Shown piece by piece: positions 28,502 through 39,261 of a DNA stretch of 40,967 bases. Every line of letters begins with the position of its first letter. Positions within the stretch are counted from its first letter, which is position 1. Source of the stretch: an uncultured Paenalcaligenes sp. (GTDB lineage: Bacteria > Pseudomonadota > Gammaproteobacteria > Burkholderiales > Burkholderiaceae_B); NCBI GenBank assembly GCA_947626245.1, contig CANQRK010000004.1, positions 1 to 40,967 on the forward strand. Direction: 5' to 3'. The notes under the pieces are model-generated. The model was not told the DNA's origin and ran no database searches. It saw only the letters and a program-made list of their open reading frames with translations. The translations under genes were made by a program, and so were the position numbers.

Positions 28502-29872
28502 CTAGTCTTGTTGCTCTTCGACGGCTTTCAGCGGACCCGTTTGCCCTGCTTCAAACACTGCAATGGATTCAATATGCCCAGTATGGGGGAACATATTAAT
28601 CACCCCTGCTGCCTGCAGTTCGTAGCCACCGCTGTGTACTAAAATACCTGCGTCTCTAGCCAACGTGGCGGGATTACAGGAGACGTACACAATACGCTTA
28701 GGACGCTCTTCTAGCGACAATTCGGCATAAGCCTTGGCCACAGCAAAAGCACCATCGCGTGGTGGATCAATTAGCACTCGATCAAAATAACCCAAATCGC
28801 GTAACCAGCTGGCATCCACTTCGAACAAGTTCAGTGTGCTAAATTTAGCACTATCGCTCATACCATGTAATGCCGCGGCCTCAGTCGCACGTTGTGTTAG
28901 CGTAGGGCTACCTTCGATACCCACCACCTCTTTGGCCGTGCGCCCCATCGGTAAGCTAAAGTTTCCTAAACCACAAAACAAATCGGCAACACGATCCGTA
29001 GGTTGGATATCGAGCAAACGCAAAGCACGACGAATTAGCTCTCGGTTAATTTGGTGATTGACCTGAGTAAAATCAGCCGGTTTAAACGGCATTTTCAGGT
29101 CGTAATCGGGCAAGTCATAATACAACGCATCGATGTCTTTGGGATCTAAAGGATGCGCAGTTTCTGGCCCTTTGGGCTGCAACCACCATACCACCTGATG
29201 CTCTTGGGCAAAGGTTCGTAGAATATTGAGATCATCGGACGTGAGCGGCTCCATATGGCGCAAAGTTAACACCGTACAGGCATCGCCCACGGCTAACTCG
29301 ATCTGAGGAATACGATCGGGTCGGGACAAGTCGCTTAAGGCCTCACGCAAAGGACGTAATAAATTGGACACGTGCTTGGGAAGCACCAAGCACTGATCCA
29401 TATCAACAACATAACGGCCATTTTTTTCTCGGAAACCGATCAGCATCCCCCCTTTTTTCTGCACATAACGCGCAGAAAAACGGGCTCTGAAGCGATAACC
29501 AAAATACGGGCCATGCATAGCTGCTAATAGCTGTTTAGGACGCACCTTGCCCACATGCGAAAAGGCGTCTTCGAGAGCACGTTGCTTAATGGCCACCTGA
29601 GCGGTAGGCTCGAGGTGCTGCATTAAGCACCCACCACATATACCAAAATTAGGGCAAGGCGGCGTTGTGACTCGTTGCGAGGAAGGTCGTACTACCTCGA
29701 GTAACTTAGCGCGGTTATAGCTAGGTTTTTCTCGTGTAATTTGCGCACGTACCTGCTCACCCGGTAAAGCCCCATCAATAAAAACCACCTTGCCATCTGC
29801 TTGGTGTGCTACGCCTCGGCCTTCAAGATCCAAGGATTCGACTTCTAATAATTCGCTCATGGTTGGCGTCAC
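28502..29872 (-). CDS. rlmD: 23S rRNA (uracil-1939-C5)-methyltransferase
   Basis: TRAM domain; CPNFGICGGCLMQHL Fe-S Cys motif; DLFCGLGNFSLPMGR; YVSCNPATLARD. Confidence 0.95.
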   Translation of the reverse strand: MTPTMSELLEVESLDLEGRGVAHQADGKVVFIDGALPGEQVRAQITREKPSYNRAKLLEVVRPSSQRVTTPPCPNFGICGGCLMQHLEPTAQVAIKQRALEDAFSHVGKVRPKQLLAAMHGPYFGYRFRARFSARYVQKKGGMLIGFREKNGRYVVDMDQCLVLPKHVSNLLRPLREALSDLSRPDRIPQIELAVGDACTVLTLRHMEPLTSDDLNILRTFAQEHQVVWWLQPKGPETAHPLDPKDIDALYYDLPDYDLKMPFKPADFTQVNHQINRELIRRALRLLDIQPTDRVADLFCGLGNFSLPMGRTAKEVVGIEGSPTLTQRATEAAALHGMSDSAKFSTLNLFEVDASWLRDLGYFDRVLIDPPRDGAFAVAKAYAELSLEERPKRIVYVSCNPATLARDAGILVHSGGYELQAAGVINMFPHTGHIESIAVFEAGQTGPLKAVEEQQD

Positions 29873-29881
29873 AACTTAAAT

Positions 29882-30748
29882 TTAACGTTCAGGTAAATAA
29901 GACAATGGATTAACAGGAGTGCCACGACGACGAATCTCAAAATGCAAACGTGGCGAGGTCGTGTCGCTTTGACCTAGGGTAGCAATACGCTGACCTTTTT
30001 TAATTTCTTCACCGGTTTTAACTAGCAAGGTATCGTTATGAGCATAGGCGGTAATAAAGCCATTGCTATGACCCAATAAAATCAAATTCCCCAAGCCCCG
30101 TACGCCATTGCCCGCGTACATCACTTTGCCATCTGCCGCAGCATTAATGGGATCGCCAATTTTGCCCTCGAGGTCTACCCCTTTTGTATTCGTGGTAAAG
30201 CTTTGGATAATTGTGCCCTGAGTAGGCCAACCCCAATTAATTAAATTAGCATCATTAGCTCGCGGTGATTTGGTCGCTACACTGCTGTTACTAGCAACTG
30301 GACTAGGTGCTGAAACAGGCGCTGTACTGGGACTATCGACTACACCAGTTGTTGTAGGTTGAACCGGTGTGACAGGGACAACAGGAGCTTGTGCTACCGC
30401 ACTAGAACCGTTGACCACTAGCACCTGCCCAACTCGCAATTGCGATGGATCGGTGATGTTATTGCTCGTTGCAATCGCTTGTACTGTTACTCCATAACTC
30501 TGCGCAATTTTAAACAGCGTATCGCCAGGCTGCACCGTATAGTTTTGTGCGGAGCCGCTGACTGGCTGTGGTGCACTAGGTGTACTGGGCGTAGAGGAAT
30601 GAATATCGGTAATAGGAGCCGGTGTATTAGTGCTACACCCAGTTAACACTATAGACATGACTATCGTCCCTGCGACGAGCCAACGGGGCGTTTGTCTTAA
30701 CGATAAAATCAAAGCAGCGGAAGACAGAGTCGTACCAGCTTGCTGCAT
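29882..30748 (-). CDS. nlpD: NlpD-like lipoprotein with LysM and degenerate M23/LytM domain
   Basis: Lipobox VLTGCSTN; LysM YTVQPGDTLFKIAQSYGVTVQAIATSNNI; LytM end SPRLHFEIRRRGTPVNPLSYLPER. Confidence 0.9.
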   Translation of the reverse strand: MQQAGTTLSSAALILSLRQTPRWLVAGTIVMSIVLTGCSTNTPAPITDIHSSTPSTPSAPQPVSGSAQNYTVQPGDTLFKIAQSYGVTVQAIATSNNITDPSQLRVGQVLVVNGSSAVAQAPVVPVTPVQPTTTGVVDSPSTAPVSAPSPVASNSSVATKSPRANDANLINWGWPTQGTIIQSFTTNTKGVDLEGKIGDPINAAADGKVMYAGNGVRGLGNLILLGHSNGFITAYAHNDTLLVKTGEEIKKGQRIATLGQSDTTSPRLHFEIRRRGTPVNPLSYLPER

Positions 30749-30789
30749 GTTGCTCTCCTAAAAATTAAATTTGCGTTCCTGACGTTAAT

Positions 30790-31055
30790 AAAAAAACGCA
30801 CTATTTCGAATTCATAGTGCTGCCACTCATTGGCAGCACTGCGTCTAATGTAGACTAAACCTTGATATAAATTACCTTCTGGGACAAGCAAACCAGCCCC
30901 GATGGTCAGTTGCTGTCACAGGGTCTGCGATACCATGGTGCCAACTGCCGTCACAATAATGACATCAAACAGTGCAGCCTCGGCCTACCCTAACATTCCG
31001 TAACCGAATTTTAAACGAACTTTCCTAAGACACCTAATACGATTGAGCCTGCCCA
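30790..31055 (-). pseudogene. pcm: Remnant of protein-L-isoaspartate O-methyltransferase (pcm), N-terminal part missing, two in-frame stops
   Basis: Single-frame conceptual translation: LRKVRLKFGYGMLG*AEAALFDVIIVTAVGTMVSQTL*QQLTIGAGLLVPEGNLYQGLVYIRRSAANEWQHYEFEIVRF, matching the C-terminal half of Pcm; located between surE and nlpD. Confidence 0.85.
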
Positions 31056-31799
31056 CTAAGCCTGCATCCAACCTCGAGTGTGAACCAGTTGTTGATGATC
31101 CGTTAAATCAAAACGTAAAGGCGTTACCGACACCTGCAAATTTTGGGTCGCACCAAAATCGGTGTCTTGAGAGGCATCGACTACTTTGCCTACAGGTCCT
31201 ATCCAATAAATAGGCTCACCATAAGGGGTGGTACTTTTGATCACAGGCTCGGCCGGATGACGTTTACCCAAACGCGTAACAGCATAACCGTTAAGAGCCG
31301 ACACAGGTACCGCCGGAACATTAATGTTAAGCAGTGTTCCCTGCGCTAAAGGCTGTTGCTGGGCCTTTTGAACTAATTCACGTGCAACATAAGCCGCGGT
31401 ATCTAAATGTTCCCAACCTTTTTCAATCAAAGAAAAAGCCAAAGCCGGTATACCAAACAAATGTCCTTCCATGGCGGCAGCGACCGTCCCCGAATACAAA
31501 GTATCATCGCCCATATTGGCACCATTGTTAATGCCTGAAACAATTAAATCTGGTCTGAACCCCAACATACCCGTCAAGGCAATATGAATGCAGTCTGAGG
31601 GCGTACCATTGACATAATAAAAACCATTATGCGCCTGATTGACCGACAAAGGACGGGATAACGTTAACGAATTAGACGAACCACTACAATTACGTTCTGG
31701 CGCAATCACGGTAAGCTCGCCCAAGCCTTGTAAGGCCTGATGCAAAGCAGCAATACCCGGCGCATTGTAACCATCATCATTTGCAATGAGAATTTTCAT
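31056..31799 (-). CDS. surE: 5'/3'-nucleotidase SurE
   Basis: [23 protein letters not shown]...[15 protein letters not shown]...[26 protein letters not shown]. Confidence 0.97.
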   Translation of the reverse strand: MKILIANDDGYNAPGIAALHQALQGLGELTVIAPERNCSGSSNSLTLSRPLSVNQAHNGFYYVNGTPSDCIHIALTGMLGFRPDLIVSGINNGANMGDDTLYSGTVAAAMEGHLFGIPALAFSLIEKGWEHLDTAAYVARELVQKAQQQPLAQGTLLNINVPAVPVSALNGYAVTRLGKRHPAEPVIKSTTPYGEPIYWIGPVGKVVDASQDTDFGATQNLQVSVTPLRFDLTDHQQLVHTRGWMQA

Positions 31800-31911
31800 A
31801 CCTAATCCATGGGTTAAAAATACCGTTAATTGTACCTGTTTTATTTTGAAAATTACGCCATATCAAGTAGAATCGCCCCTTTTAGCCACCTACAACTACA
31901 TGGTCTAGCTT

Positions 31912-32544
31912 ATGCTCTGGATGATTGCTTTACTTACCATAGGCATTGCCTATGTATTGGGTTCACTACCTTTTGCTGTCATTGTCAGTCGGCTGATGGG
32001 ACTAGCAGATCCTCGCACCTTTGGCTCAGCCAATCCGGGAGCCACCAATGTATTGCGCAGCGGCAATAAAATGGCGGCCGCTCTGACCTTAGTGGGTGAC
32101 CTATTAAAAGGAACCGCAGCGGTATGGTTAGCCACGAAAGTAAGCACTGCTTTTGAACTGAGCTCGGTAGTGATAGCCGGCAGTGCCATTGCGGTGTTTT
32201 TAGGCCATGTATTTCCCTTTACTTTGGGATTCAAAGGCGGCAAAGGCGTTGCTACCGCCATCGGAGTACTACTGGCCCTACAACCTTGGCTAGCCCTAGC
32301 CTGCGTTCTGACATGGCTAGCTGTCGCCTATATATTTAAGTATTCATCCTTAGCGGCTATCGTGGCAGCAGTCTTAGCCCCGGCTTATTATTTGCTAGGT
32401 GCTGGATCGCTGTGGCCTATGGACACCCCTATTGCCCTAGCTATTGGCACCCTAAGTGTGCTGCTTTTATGGCGTCATAGCGCCAACATAAAGCGCCTAT
32501 TGCTAGGACAAGAAAGCCGCATTGGTCAGAAAAAAACTAAATAG
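31912..32544 (+). CDS. plsY: Glycerol-3-phosphate acyltransferase
   Basis: [40 protein letters not shown]...[21 protein letters not shown]. Confidence 0.96.
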   Translation: MLWMIALLTIGIAYVLGSLPFAVIVSRLMGLADPRTFGSANPGATNVLRSGNKMAAALTLVGDLLKGTAAVWLATKVSTAFELSSVVIAGSAIAVFLGHVFPFTLGFKGGKGVATAIGVLLALQPWLALACVLTWLAVAYIFKYSSLAAIVAAVLAPAYYLLGAGSLWPMDTPIALAIGTLSVLLLWRHSANIKRLLLGQESRIGQKKTK

Positions 32545-33571
32545 CGACGTCTTCTAGGTCCCAACGCGGTAGCACCTTAAAACTGGCGCTATGCTCGGGG
32601 CTTTGGATGCCATGTTTAACACGTTGCGCTGCCGCAAAAGCAATCATGGCACCATTGTCGGTACACAAACTGACAGGCGGAAAGTAAACCTGCGCGCCCA
32701 AACGTGCTGTTTCAGTCAATAAGTGTTGGCGTAACTGCTGATTAGCGCCAACGCCACCCGCTACGACCAGTCGCTTTAGGCCACTTTGTTTTAGCGCACG
32801 CAACGCTTTGATAGCGAGCACATCGACAATAGCAGCCTGAGTCGCTGCAGCTAAATCGGCGCGATCTTGGTCCGTGACGAGGTCTTGATCTTTTTCCATT
32901 TTTCGCAACGCCGTTAAGACCGCCGTTTTCAGACCACTAAAACTAAAATCCAAATCGCCGCTGTGAATCATGGGTCGTGGCAACGTCAAGCGTTCGAGAT
33001 TGCCTTTTTCAGCCAAAGCGGCCAAAGCAGGCCCCCCCGGATACGGCAATCCTAAAAGCTTAGCGCTTTTATCAAAGGCCTCGCCCGCGGCATCGTCTAA
33101 CGTTTCACCGAGTAAACGATATTGACCTACGCCGTCCACCTGCATAATTTGTGTATGCCCGCCCGAAACCAACAAAGCCACAAAAGGAAATTCGGGTGCA
33201 GGGTCTGCCAATAATGGCGAAAGCAAATGCCCTTCGAGGTGATGAATAGGCAGCGTAGGAATCCCTCGTGCCCAAGCCAAAGAATTAGCAAAACTGGCCC
33301 CGACCAAGAGGGCGCCATTTAAGCCCGGACCTGCCGTATAAGCCACGGCATCAATGTCTGACAGCGTTAAACCCGCGTCTTGGAGCACCTGTTCGGTTAA
33401 GGGCAGCACACGACGAATGTGATCGCGAGAAGCGAGTTCGGGCACGACGCCACCATAGGCTTTGTGCATGGCAATTTGACTGTGTAGGCCGTGGGCTAAT
33501 AACCCCTGCTCAGTACAGACAACGGCAACCCCTGTTTCATCACAGGAGCTTTCATATCCAAGTATCTTCAT
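32537..33571 (-). CDS. tsaD: tRNA N6-adenosine threonylcarbamoyltransferase
   Basis: [18 protein letters not shown]...[12 protein letters not shown]...[10 protein letters not shown]; start at 33571 preferred over ORF start 33625. Confidence 0.96.
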   Translation of the reverse strand: MKILGYESSCDETGVAVVCTEQGLLAHGLHSQIAMHKAYGGVVPELASRDHIRRVLPLTEQVLQDAGLTLSDIDAVAYTAGPGLNGALLVGASFANSLAWARGIPTLPIHHLEGHLLSPLLADPAPEFPFVALLVSGGHTQIMQVDGVGQYRLLGETLDDAAGEAFDKSAKLLGLPYPGGPALAALAEKGNLERLTLPRPMIHSGDLDFSFSGLKTAVLTALRKMEKDQDLVTDQDRADLAAATQAAIVDVLAIKALRALKQSGLKRLVVAGGVGANQQLRQHLLTETARLGAQVYFPPVSLCTDNGAMIAFAAAQRVKHGIQSPEHSASFKVLPRWDLEDVAI

Positions 33572-33665
33572 GTTGTTTCTATCACAGCCCATAGCGTGAA
33601 CGCACGAATAGGCATAAAATTGCAAGATTATTCATTTATGTTTACATCTAAAAACAGGAAGCCTT

Positions 33666-34958
33666 ATGTTTGAGCGTCTATTTAAGCTTAACGAACATGG
33701 TACCAATGTGAGAACAGAGATCATGGCGGGTATTACTACCTTTTTGACCATGTCCTATATCATTATTGTGAACCCGGGTATCCTTTCCACAACAGGAATG
33801 GATCACGGAGCCATTTTCGTCGCCACGTGCTTAGCGGCAATTGTTGGCACACTAATCATGGCCTTTGTCGCCAACTGGCCCATTGGTATGGCTCCTGGGA
33901 TGGGCTTAAATGCGTTTTTTGCCTTTACCGTTGTTGCGACTTTGGGTGCTACATGGCAAGTGGCTTTAGGCGCTGTCTTTATTTCCGGTGTTATCTTTTT
34001 AATTTTAACAGCCACAGGCATTCGTGGGTGGATTATTCAGGGCATCCCGCGCTCGTTACGCTCTGCTATTGTGGCAGGTATTGGCTTATTTCTTGCCATT
34101 ATCGCCATGATGAATGCCGGTATTGTAGTCAGTCACCCTGCCACTAAAATTGGTCTTGGCGACCTGACTCAACCCGCTGCTTTGTTTGCTATTTTAGGCT
34201 TCCTACTTATTACAGCACTCGATGCGTTAAAAATACGCGGTGCCATTCTGATCGGCATTCTAGTCGTTACTGCTATTGCCACCCTAACAGGGCACAACGA
34301 CTACCAAGGCATTTTCTCCTTTCCACCTAGCGTCGCCCCTACCTTTTTACAACTCGATATTATGGGTGCGCTTAGCATGGGCTTGGCTCATGTGATCTTG
34401 GTTTTGGTGTTAGTCGAGGTCTTTGATGCCACTGGTACCATGCTGGGTGTAGCCAAACGCGCCAACCTCATTACTGAGGACAACCCTGGACGCTTGGGTC
34501 GCGCACTGTTTGCTGACAGCACGGCGATTGTGGCGGGCTCTTTAATTGGTACTAGCAGCACGACCGCCTACGTAGAAAGCGCGTCTGGTGTCCAAGCCGG
34601 CGGACGCACCGGCCTAACCGCTTTAACCATTGCCGGCTGCTTTCTTTTGGCTCTGTTTTTTGCACCGTTAGCCAAAATGGTTCCGGCCTATGCTACCGCT
34701 CCTGCTTTGTTATACGTCGCAGGCTTAATGCTGCGCGAGTTTGCTGACATCAATTGGGAAGACATGACCGAGGCCGCCCCCGCTGCCATTACCGCGATCA
34801 CTATGCCCTTTACCTATTCCATTGCTAACGGTTTGGCCTTTGGTTTTATTAGCTATGTGTTAATTAAACTGATGACCGGTCAATTCCGCGCCATCCATCC
34901 AGCAACAGCAATAGTGGCAGCCCTATTCATTGTTAAATACGCTTTTTTTCCTGACTAA
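33666..34958 (+). CDS. NCS2 family nucleobase permease (guanine/hypoxanthine type)
   Basis: RTEIMAGITTFLTMSYIIIVNPGILS...GMAPGMGLNAFFAFTVV...GTSSTTAYVESASGVQAGGRTGLTAL. Confidence 0.93.
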   Translation: MFERLFKLNEHGTNVRTEIMAGITTFLTMSYIIIVNPGILSTTGMDHGAIFVATCLAAIVGTLIMAFVANWPIGMAPGMGLNAFFAFTVVATLGATWQVALGAVFISGVIFLILTATGIRGWIIQGIPRSLRSAIVAGIGLFLAIIAMMNAGIVVSHPATKIGLGDLTQPAALFAILGFLLITALDALKIRGAILIGILVVTAIATLTGHNDYQGIFSFPPSVAPTFLQLDIMGALSMGLAHVILVLVLVEVFDATGTMLGVAKRANLITEDNPGRLGRALFADSTAIVAGSLIGTSSTTAYVESASGVQAGGRTGLTALTIAGCFLLALFFAPLAKMVPAYATAPALLYVAGLMLREFADINWEDMTEAAPAAITAITMPFTYSIANGLAFGFISYVLIKLMTGQFRAIHPATAIVAALFIVKYAFFPD

Positions 34959-35016
34959 GCCTGTATTTATTTAAAAAACACGGTACACTAAGTCTACTAC
35001 TTAAGAATTAAACACT

Positions 35017-35044
35017 AAAAGGCGGCTTGCTAAAGCCGCCTTTT
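35017..35044 (+). terminator. Terminator downstream of NCS2 permease, upstream of thioredoxin gene
   Basis: aaaaggcggctt-gcta-aagccgcctttt, 12-bp perfect stem. Confidence 0.85.
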
Positions 35045-35063
35045 CACATTTAAGGAAGAATTT

Positions 35064-35438
35064 ATGAGCACCGTTGATCTTACTCAAGACACCTTCCAAG
35101 CTGCAATCGAGAGCGATGCAACTCTGATTATTGATTTCTGGGCACCTTGGTGCGGTCCATGTAAACAGTTTGCCCCGACTTTTGAAGCCGCTGCTGCTAA
35201 AAACGATGACATCACTTTCGCCAAAATCAATACCGAAGACGAACAAGAGCTAGCCTCTGCCATGCGCATTCGTTCTATCCCTACCATTATGGTATTTCGC
35301 GAACGTGTTTTGCTATTTCAACACTCTGGCGCATTATCCGAGTCACAGCTCGAAGAGCTCATCGCTCAAGTCAAAGCCGTCGATATGGCCGAAGTGCATG
35401 CTCAAATTGCAGCACAACAAGCCAACCCAGAGGCCTAA
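35064..35438 (+). CDS. Thioredoxin family protein
   Basis: LIIDFWAPWCGPCKQFAPTFEAAAAKN...RIRSIPTIMVFRE. Confidence 0.93.
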   Translation: MSTVDLTQDTFQAAIESDATLIIDFWAPWCGPCKQFAPTFEAAAAKNDDITFAKINTEDEQELASAMRIRSIPTIMVFRERVLLFQHSGALSESQLEELIAQVKAVDMAEVHAQIAAQQANPEA

Positions 35439-35453
35439 GATACAGCAGTCAGC

Positions 35454-35482
35454 AAAAAGCCCAGCCTATCGCTGGGCTTTTT
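35454..35482. terminator. Bidirectional terminator between thioredoxin and yigZ
   Basis: aaaaagcccagc-ctatc-gctgggcttttt, 12-bp perfect stem between convergent genes. Confidence 0.9.
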
Positions 35483-35501
35483 TAATTGTTTAACACAACT
35501 T

Positions 35502-36110
35502 CTATAACGACTGACTATCGGTCTGCTCTAACTTGGACAAAAAACCTTGACCGCGTGTCCAGTTAGAAAACTGCTCGGCAAACGGCTCGACTTGATCCAA
35601 AGGCAAAGCCACTACCCACTCGACTCCAGTGGCACCAAAAACTTCGTTTAGCACTTGTCCCTGAAATTGAGTAAATCGTGAACGGATTAAATCACTATCA
35701 CTGTACTCACAAGAGCACTGTAGCATTTGCAACGCAACAATGGGACTTTTGGGAGCTAAGCGCAAGCACGAAGCCGCCGCCCCACCATAGGCTCTAATTA
35801 AGCCGCCGGTACCCAGTTTCACCCCACCAAACCAACGAATAACCAACACAACCGCTCGGTCACAGTCCTGGCCTTCGATGGCTTGTAAAATGGGGCGACC
35901 GGCAGTACCTCCCGGCTCGCCATCATCATTAAAACGGTACTCTTCACCAATTTTATAAGCCCAACAATTGTGAGTGGCATCCGGTACGCTGTGTGTTTGC
36001 AAAAACCCCATCGCCTCTTCGGCCGTTTGTATAGGGGCTGCCAGCGCTAAAAACCGACTCTTTTTGATGTCTTCTTCGTATTGATAAAAACCGTCTAATT
36101 GATAAAGCAT
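35502..36110 (-). CDS. yigZ: YigZ/IMPACT family protein
   Basis: KKSRFLALAAPIQTAEEAMGFLQ...ATHNCWAYKIGEEYRFNDDGEPGGTAGRPILQAIEG. Confidence 0.93.
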   Translation of the reverse strand: MLYQLDGFYQYEEDIKKSRFLALAAPIQTAEEAMGFLQTHSVPDATHNCWAYKIGEEYRFNDDGEPGGTAGRPILQAIEGQDCDRAVVLVIRWFGGVKLGTGGLIRAYGGAAASCLRLAPKSPIVALQMLQCSCEYSDSDLIRSRFTQFQGQVLNEVFGATGVEWVVALPLDQVEPFAEQFSNWTRGQGFLSKLEQTDSQSL

Positions 36111-36118
36111 ATTTTTTA

Positions 36119-37720
36119 CTATTGTTGGCTATCGCGATAAGCCAAGTAGTCGTCATACGAACCCACGTAATCAACCAGCTTGCCATCAGGAAAGATTTCA
36201 ATAATGCGGCTAGCCACCCCTGAAACAAACTCTCGGTCATGAGAGACGAAAATCAAGGTACCTGGGTATTTTTCCAATGCAATCTGCAAGGACTCAATGG
36301 ATTCCATATCTAAGTGGTTAGTGGGCTCATCCATCATTAAGACGTTATTGCGCGTCAACATTAAACGCCCAAAGCTAAGACGGTTTTTTTCGCCCCCTGA
36401 CAACACTGGTACCATTTTTTTAATGTCATCGTGCGAAAACAGTAGGCGTCCTAATACTGAGCGCAACGCCTGATCGTCATCACCGGCCTGACGGTGTTCG
36501 AGTAACCAATCAAATAAATTGACCTCTTGCTCGAACTGCTCGGACACGTCTTGGGCCATATAACCCACACTGGCGTTTTCCGCCCACGTGATCTTGCCGC
36601 TATCGGCGGTTAAATCGCCCTGTAACAAACGCAATAAAGTGGTCTTACCCACACCATTTGCGCCCACAATAGCAATGCGCTCGCCCGCTTCTACCGCCAA
36701 GTTCAAATTATGAATAATGGGATGATCGTAAGCTTTGGAGAGGGCCTCGGTGCTGACGGCTAAACGATGCAACGGTTTGTCTTGGTCAAAACGAATATAC
36801 GGGTTTTGACGCGAAGACGGTTTAACCTCGACCGTTTCAGCTTTGATACGGTCAATTTGCTTAACACGTGACGTAGCTTGACGCGCTTTGGACTTGTTGG
36901 CCGAGAAACGACGCACAAAGTCTTGTAGCTCGCCAATGCGCTCTTTGGCTTTGGCATTGGCCTGCGTCAAGCGCTCGCGTGCCTGAGCGGAAGCCAACAT
37001 GTAGTCATCATAGTTGCCTGGGTAAATACGCAACTCGCCATAGTCCAAGTCTGCCATGTGCGTACAAACCTGGTTTAAAAAGTGACGATCGTGGCTGATG
37101 ATAATCATGGTGCTGTCGTAGGAGTTCAGCACATCTTCGAGCCAACGAATGGTATTAATATCTAAGTTGTTGGTGGGTTCGTCTAAGAGCAATACATCAG
37201 GATTAGAAAACAAAGCCTGTGCCAATAAAACGCGTAGTTTCCAACCGGGAGCTAGTTCGCTCATTAACATGGTGTGTTGCTCGGTGGGAATTTCCAAACC
37301 CAACAAAAGCTCGCCTGCCCGAGATTGCGCAGTATAACCATCGTACTCGGCAAATACGCTTTCTAGTTCGGCAGCGCGCATGTAATCGTCTTCGGTTGCC
37401 TCTAGATTATCGTAAATCGCATCACGCTCGGTCATGGCTTGCCACATTTCTGTGTGGCCCATTAACACCACGTCCAATACGGTGTTATCTTCGAAGGCAA
37501 ACTGGTCTTGGCGTAATTTACCCAAACGTACCCCTGGGTCTAGGTTTACGCTACCAGCAGTGGACTCAAGATCGCCCCCAATAATTTTCATCAAAGTCGA
37601 TTTACCTGAGCCATTGGCTCCGATCAGACCGTATCTATTGCCACCACCAAATTTGGCGCTGACGTTTTCAAACAAAGGTTTAGGACCAAACTGAATGGTC
37701 AAATTGGATGTAGTAATCAC
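36119..37720 (-). CDS. ABC-F family ATPase, YbiT-like
   Basis: Two ABC domains ([18 protein letters not shown]), [26 protein letters not shown] linker. Confidence 0.93.
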   Translation of the reverse strand: MITTSNLTIQFGPKPLFENVSAKFGGGNRYGLIGANGSGKSTLMKIIGGDLESTAGSVNLDPGVRLGKLRQDQFAFEDNTVLDVVLMGHTEMWQAMTERDAIYDNLEATEDDYMRAAELESVFAEYDGYTAQSRAGELLLGLEIPTEQHTMLMSELAPGWKLRVLLAQALFSNPDVLLLDEPTNNLDINTIRWLEDVLNSYDSTMIIISHDRHFLNQVCTHMADLDYGELRIYPGNYDDYMLASAQARERLTQANAKAKERIGELQDFVRRFSANKSKARQATSRVKQIDRIKAETVEVKPSSRQNPYIRFDQDKPLHRLAVSTEALSKAYDHPIIHNLNLAVEAGERIAIVGANGVGKTTLLRLLQGDLTADSGKITWAENASVGYMAQDVSEQFEQEVNLFDWLLEHRQAGDDDQALRSVLGRLLFSHDDIKKMVPVLSGGEKNRLSFGRLMLTRNNVLMMDEPTNHLDMESIESLQIALEKYPGTLIFVSHDREFVSGVASRIIEIFPDGKLVDYVGSYDDYLAYRDSQQ

Positions 37721-37766
37721 AACAAAGCGTCTTCAAAAATTAATTAAACCACTGAAAGCCAACGCT

Positions 37767-38708
37767 TTAGTGATGTTCTTCTATAACCAAATAAGCCATA
37801 TCGCTTTCAGTGGCTATACCGATTTTTTTACCAATAGGCAGCGTGGCCTTGACCTCGGTATGACCATAAGGCAAGCCCTGTACCACCGGTACAGAAACGG
37901 TGGCTTTTAACCACGCAATGACCTGACTTAAATCGAAGCCATTGTCACGCGGGGCTAACTTATACTCGGTAAATTGCCCTAATACAATCGCCTGTTGACG
38001 CTGCAAAACACCTGCCTGCCAAAGCTGCGCCAACATGCGCTCGATTCGATAAGGGTGCTCGCCTACGTCTTCTAAAAACAAAATACCTTGATCTATCTGT
38101 GGAAAATACGGTGTGCCTAACAACGAGCACAGCATCGCTAAATTTCCACCCCATAAAACCCCTCGCGCATCGACCGCATCAGACCCTTCGGACTCAAAGC
38201 TTAAAATCTCTAACTGATTGGTCATGCTCTCGTGAAAAAGATCCAAAGTGAGATCATCTGGTTCAGGGACGCCAAAATCAAAGGCGGCACATGGCCCTGC
38301 GTAACTGATAGCACCCGTTTGGGCCAATAATGCGTTGTTAAAAGCAGTAAAATCACTGTGGCCCACAAAACGTTTACCACTATCAGCCACTGCTTGCCAG
38401 TTAATGGCGGGCAATAGGCGGCTTAGGCCATAGCCACCCCGACTAGACAGCACCACATTATGGGGCTGCTCTAAGGCACGATGAATCGCAGCCACACGCT
38501 GCTGATCCGTACCCGCAAAACGTTGATACACCGCTAAGACATCTGGGTCTAGTGCAACGTGCCAACCCAAAGCCTGTAAATGCTGCTGAGCCCACTGCAA
38601 TTGCTCGGCCTGCTCAACCGCACTAGATGAAGAAATAATATATACACCTTGTGGTGCATGAGCAGCACAGTCTGCCCCACATATATGGGAATGATGATCT
38701 GTATTCAT
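37767..38708 (-). CDS. ldcA: LD-carboxypeptidase (peptidase S66)
   Basis: SSRGGYGLSRLLPAINW, FVGHSDFTAFNNALLAQTG, FLEDVGEHPYRIERML. Confidence 0.93.
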   Translation of the reverse strand: MNTDHHSHICGADCAAHAPQGVYIISSSSAVEQAEQLQWAQQHLQALGWHVALDPDVLAVYQRFAGTDQQRVAAIHRALEQPHNVVLSSRGGYGLSRLLPAINWQAVADSGKRFVGHSDFTAFNNALLAQTGAISYAGPCAAFDFGVPEPDDLTLDLFHESMTNQLEILSFESEGSDAVDARGVLWGGNLAMLCSLLGTPYFPQIDQGILFLEDVGEHPYRIERMLAQLWQAGVLQRQQAIVLGQFTEYKLAPRDNGFDLSQVIAWLKATVSVPVVQGLPYGHTEVKATLPIGKKIGIATESDMAYLVIEEHH

Positions 38709-39220
38709 AAAGCCTGTTTACGTTGTTTGGCTAACTGGCGACGTTCTTTAAAAAAATCACGCAACAAAGCAGCAGCTTGGTCTTGGTAAAGCCCAGATTG
38801 AATCTGAGTTTGATGATTGAGTACGGGGTGTTCATGCAAAGCTAATTGGCTACCACACACCCCTGTTTTAGGATCGGGTGCTGCATAGACAATACGAGCC
38901 AGACGCGCATGCAGCAATGCCCCCAAACACATCATACAAGGCTCTAGGGTAACAAACAGCTGGGCGCCAGGCAGACGATAATTGTGTTGATGCGCAGTGG
39001 CTTGGCGTAAAGCCACAATTTCAGCATGCCAAGTCGGATCGGCCTGAGTAATGACTTGATTATAACCTTGGCCTATGCATTGACCTTGAGCATCTAGTAG
39101 CACGGCACCCACAGGCACCTCACCAGCTTGCCAAGCCCGCTGCGCTAATTGTAATGCCATTTGCATGGCTTGCTGATCGGTAGCACTAAAGGGGGAGCTG
39201 CTGATGTGACTATCCAACAT
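38705..39220 (-). CDS. tadA: tRNA adenosine(34) deaminase
   Basis: WHAEIVALRQA and LEPCMMCLGALLHARLARIVYAAPDPKTGVCGS zinc deaminase motifs. Confidence 0.95.
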   Translation of the reverse strand: MLDSHISSSPFSATDQQAMQMALQLAQRAWQAGEVPVGAVLLDAQGQCIGQGYNQVITQADPTWHAEIVALRQATAHQHNYRLPGAQLFVTLEPCMMCLGALLHARLARIVYAAPDPKTGVCGSQLALHEHPVLNHQTQIQSGLYQDQAAALLRDFFKERRQLAKQRKQAL

Positions 39221-39261
39221 GTCAAATGTCTGTATTTTGGCTGAAAAAGGCGGGATTCACG

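Noticed and set aside
30709-30891. 60-aa minus-strand ORF overlapping nlpD
   Set aside because: Its first ~40 residues are the tail of the pcm remnant, and it then reads out of frame into nlpD; not an independent gene
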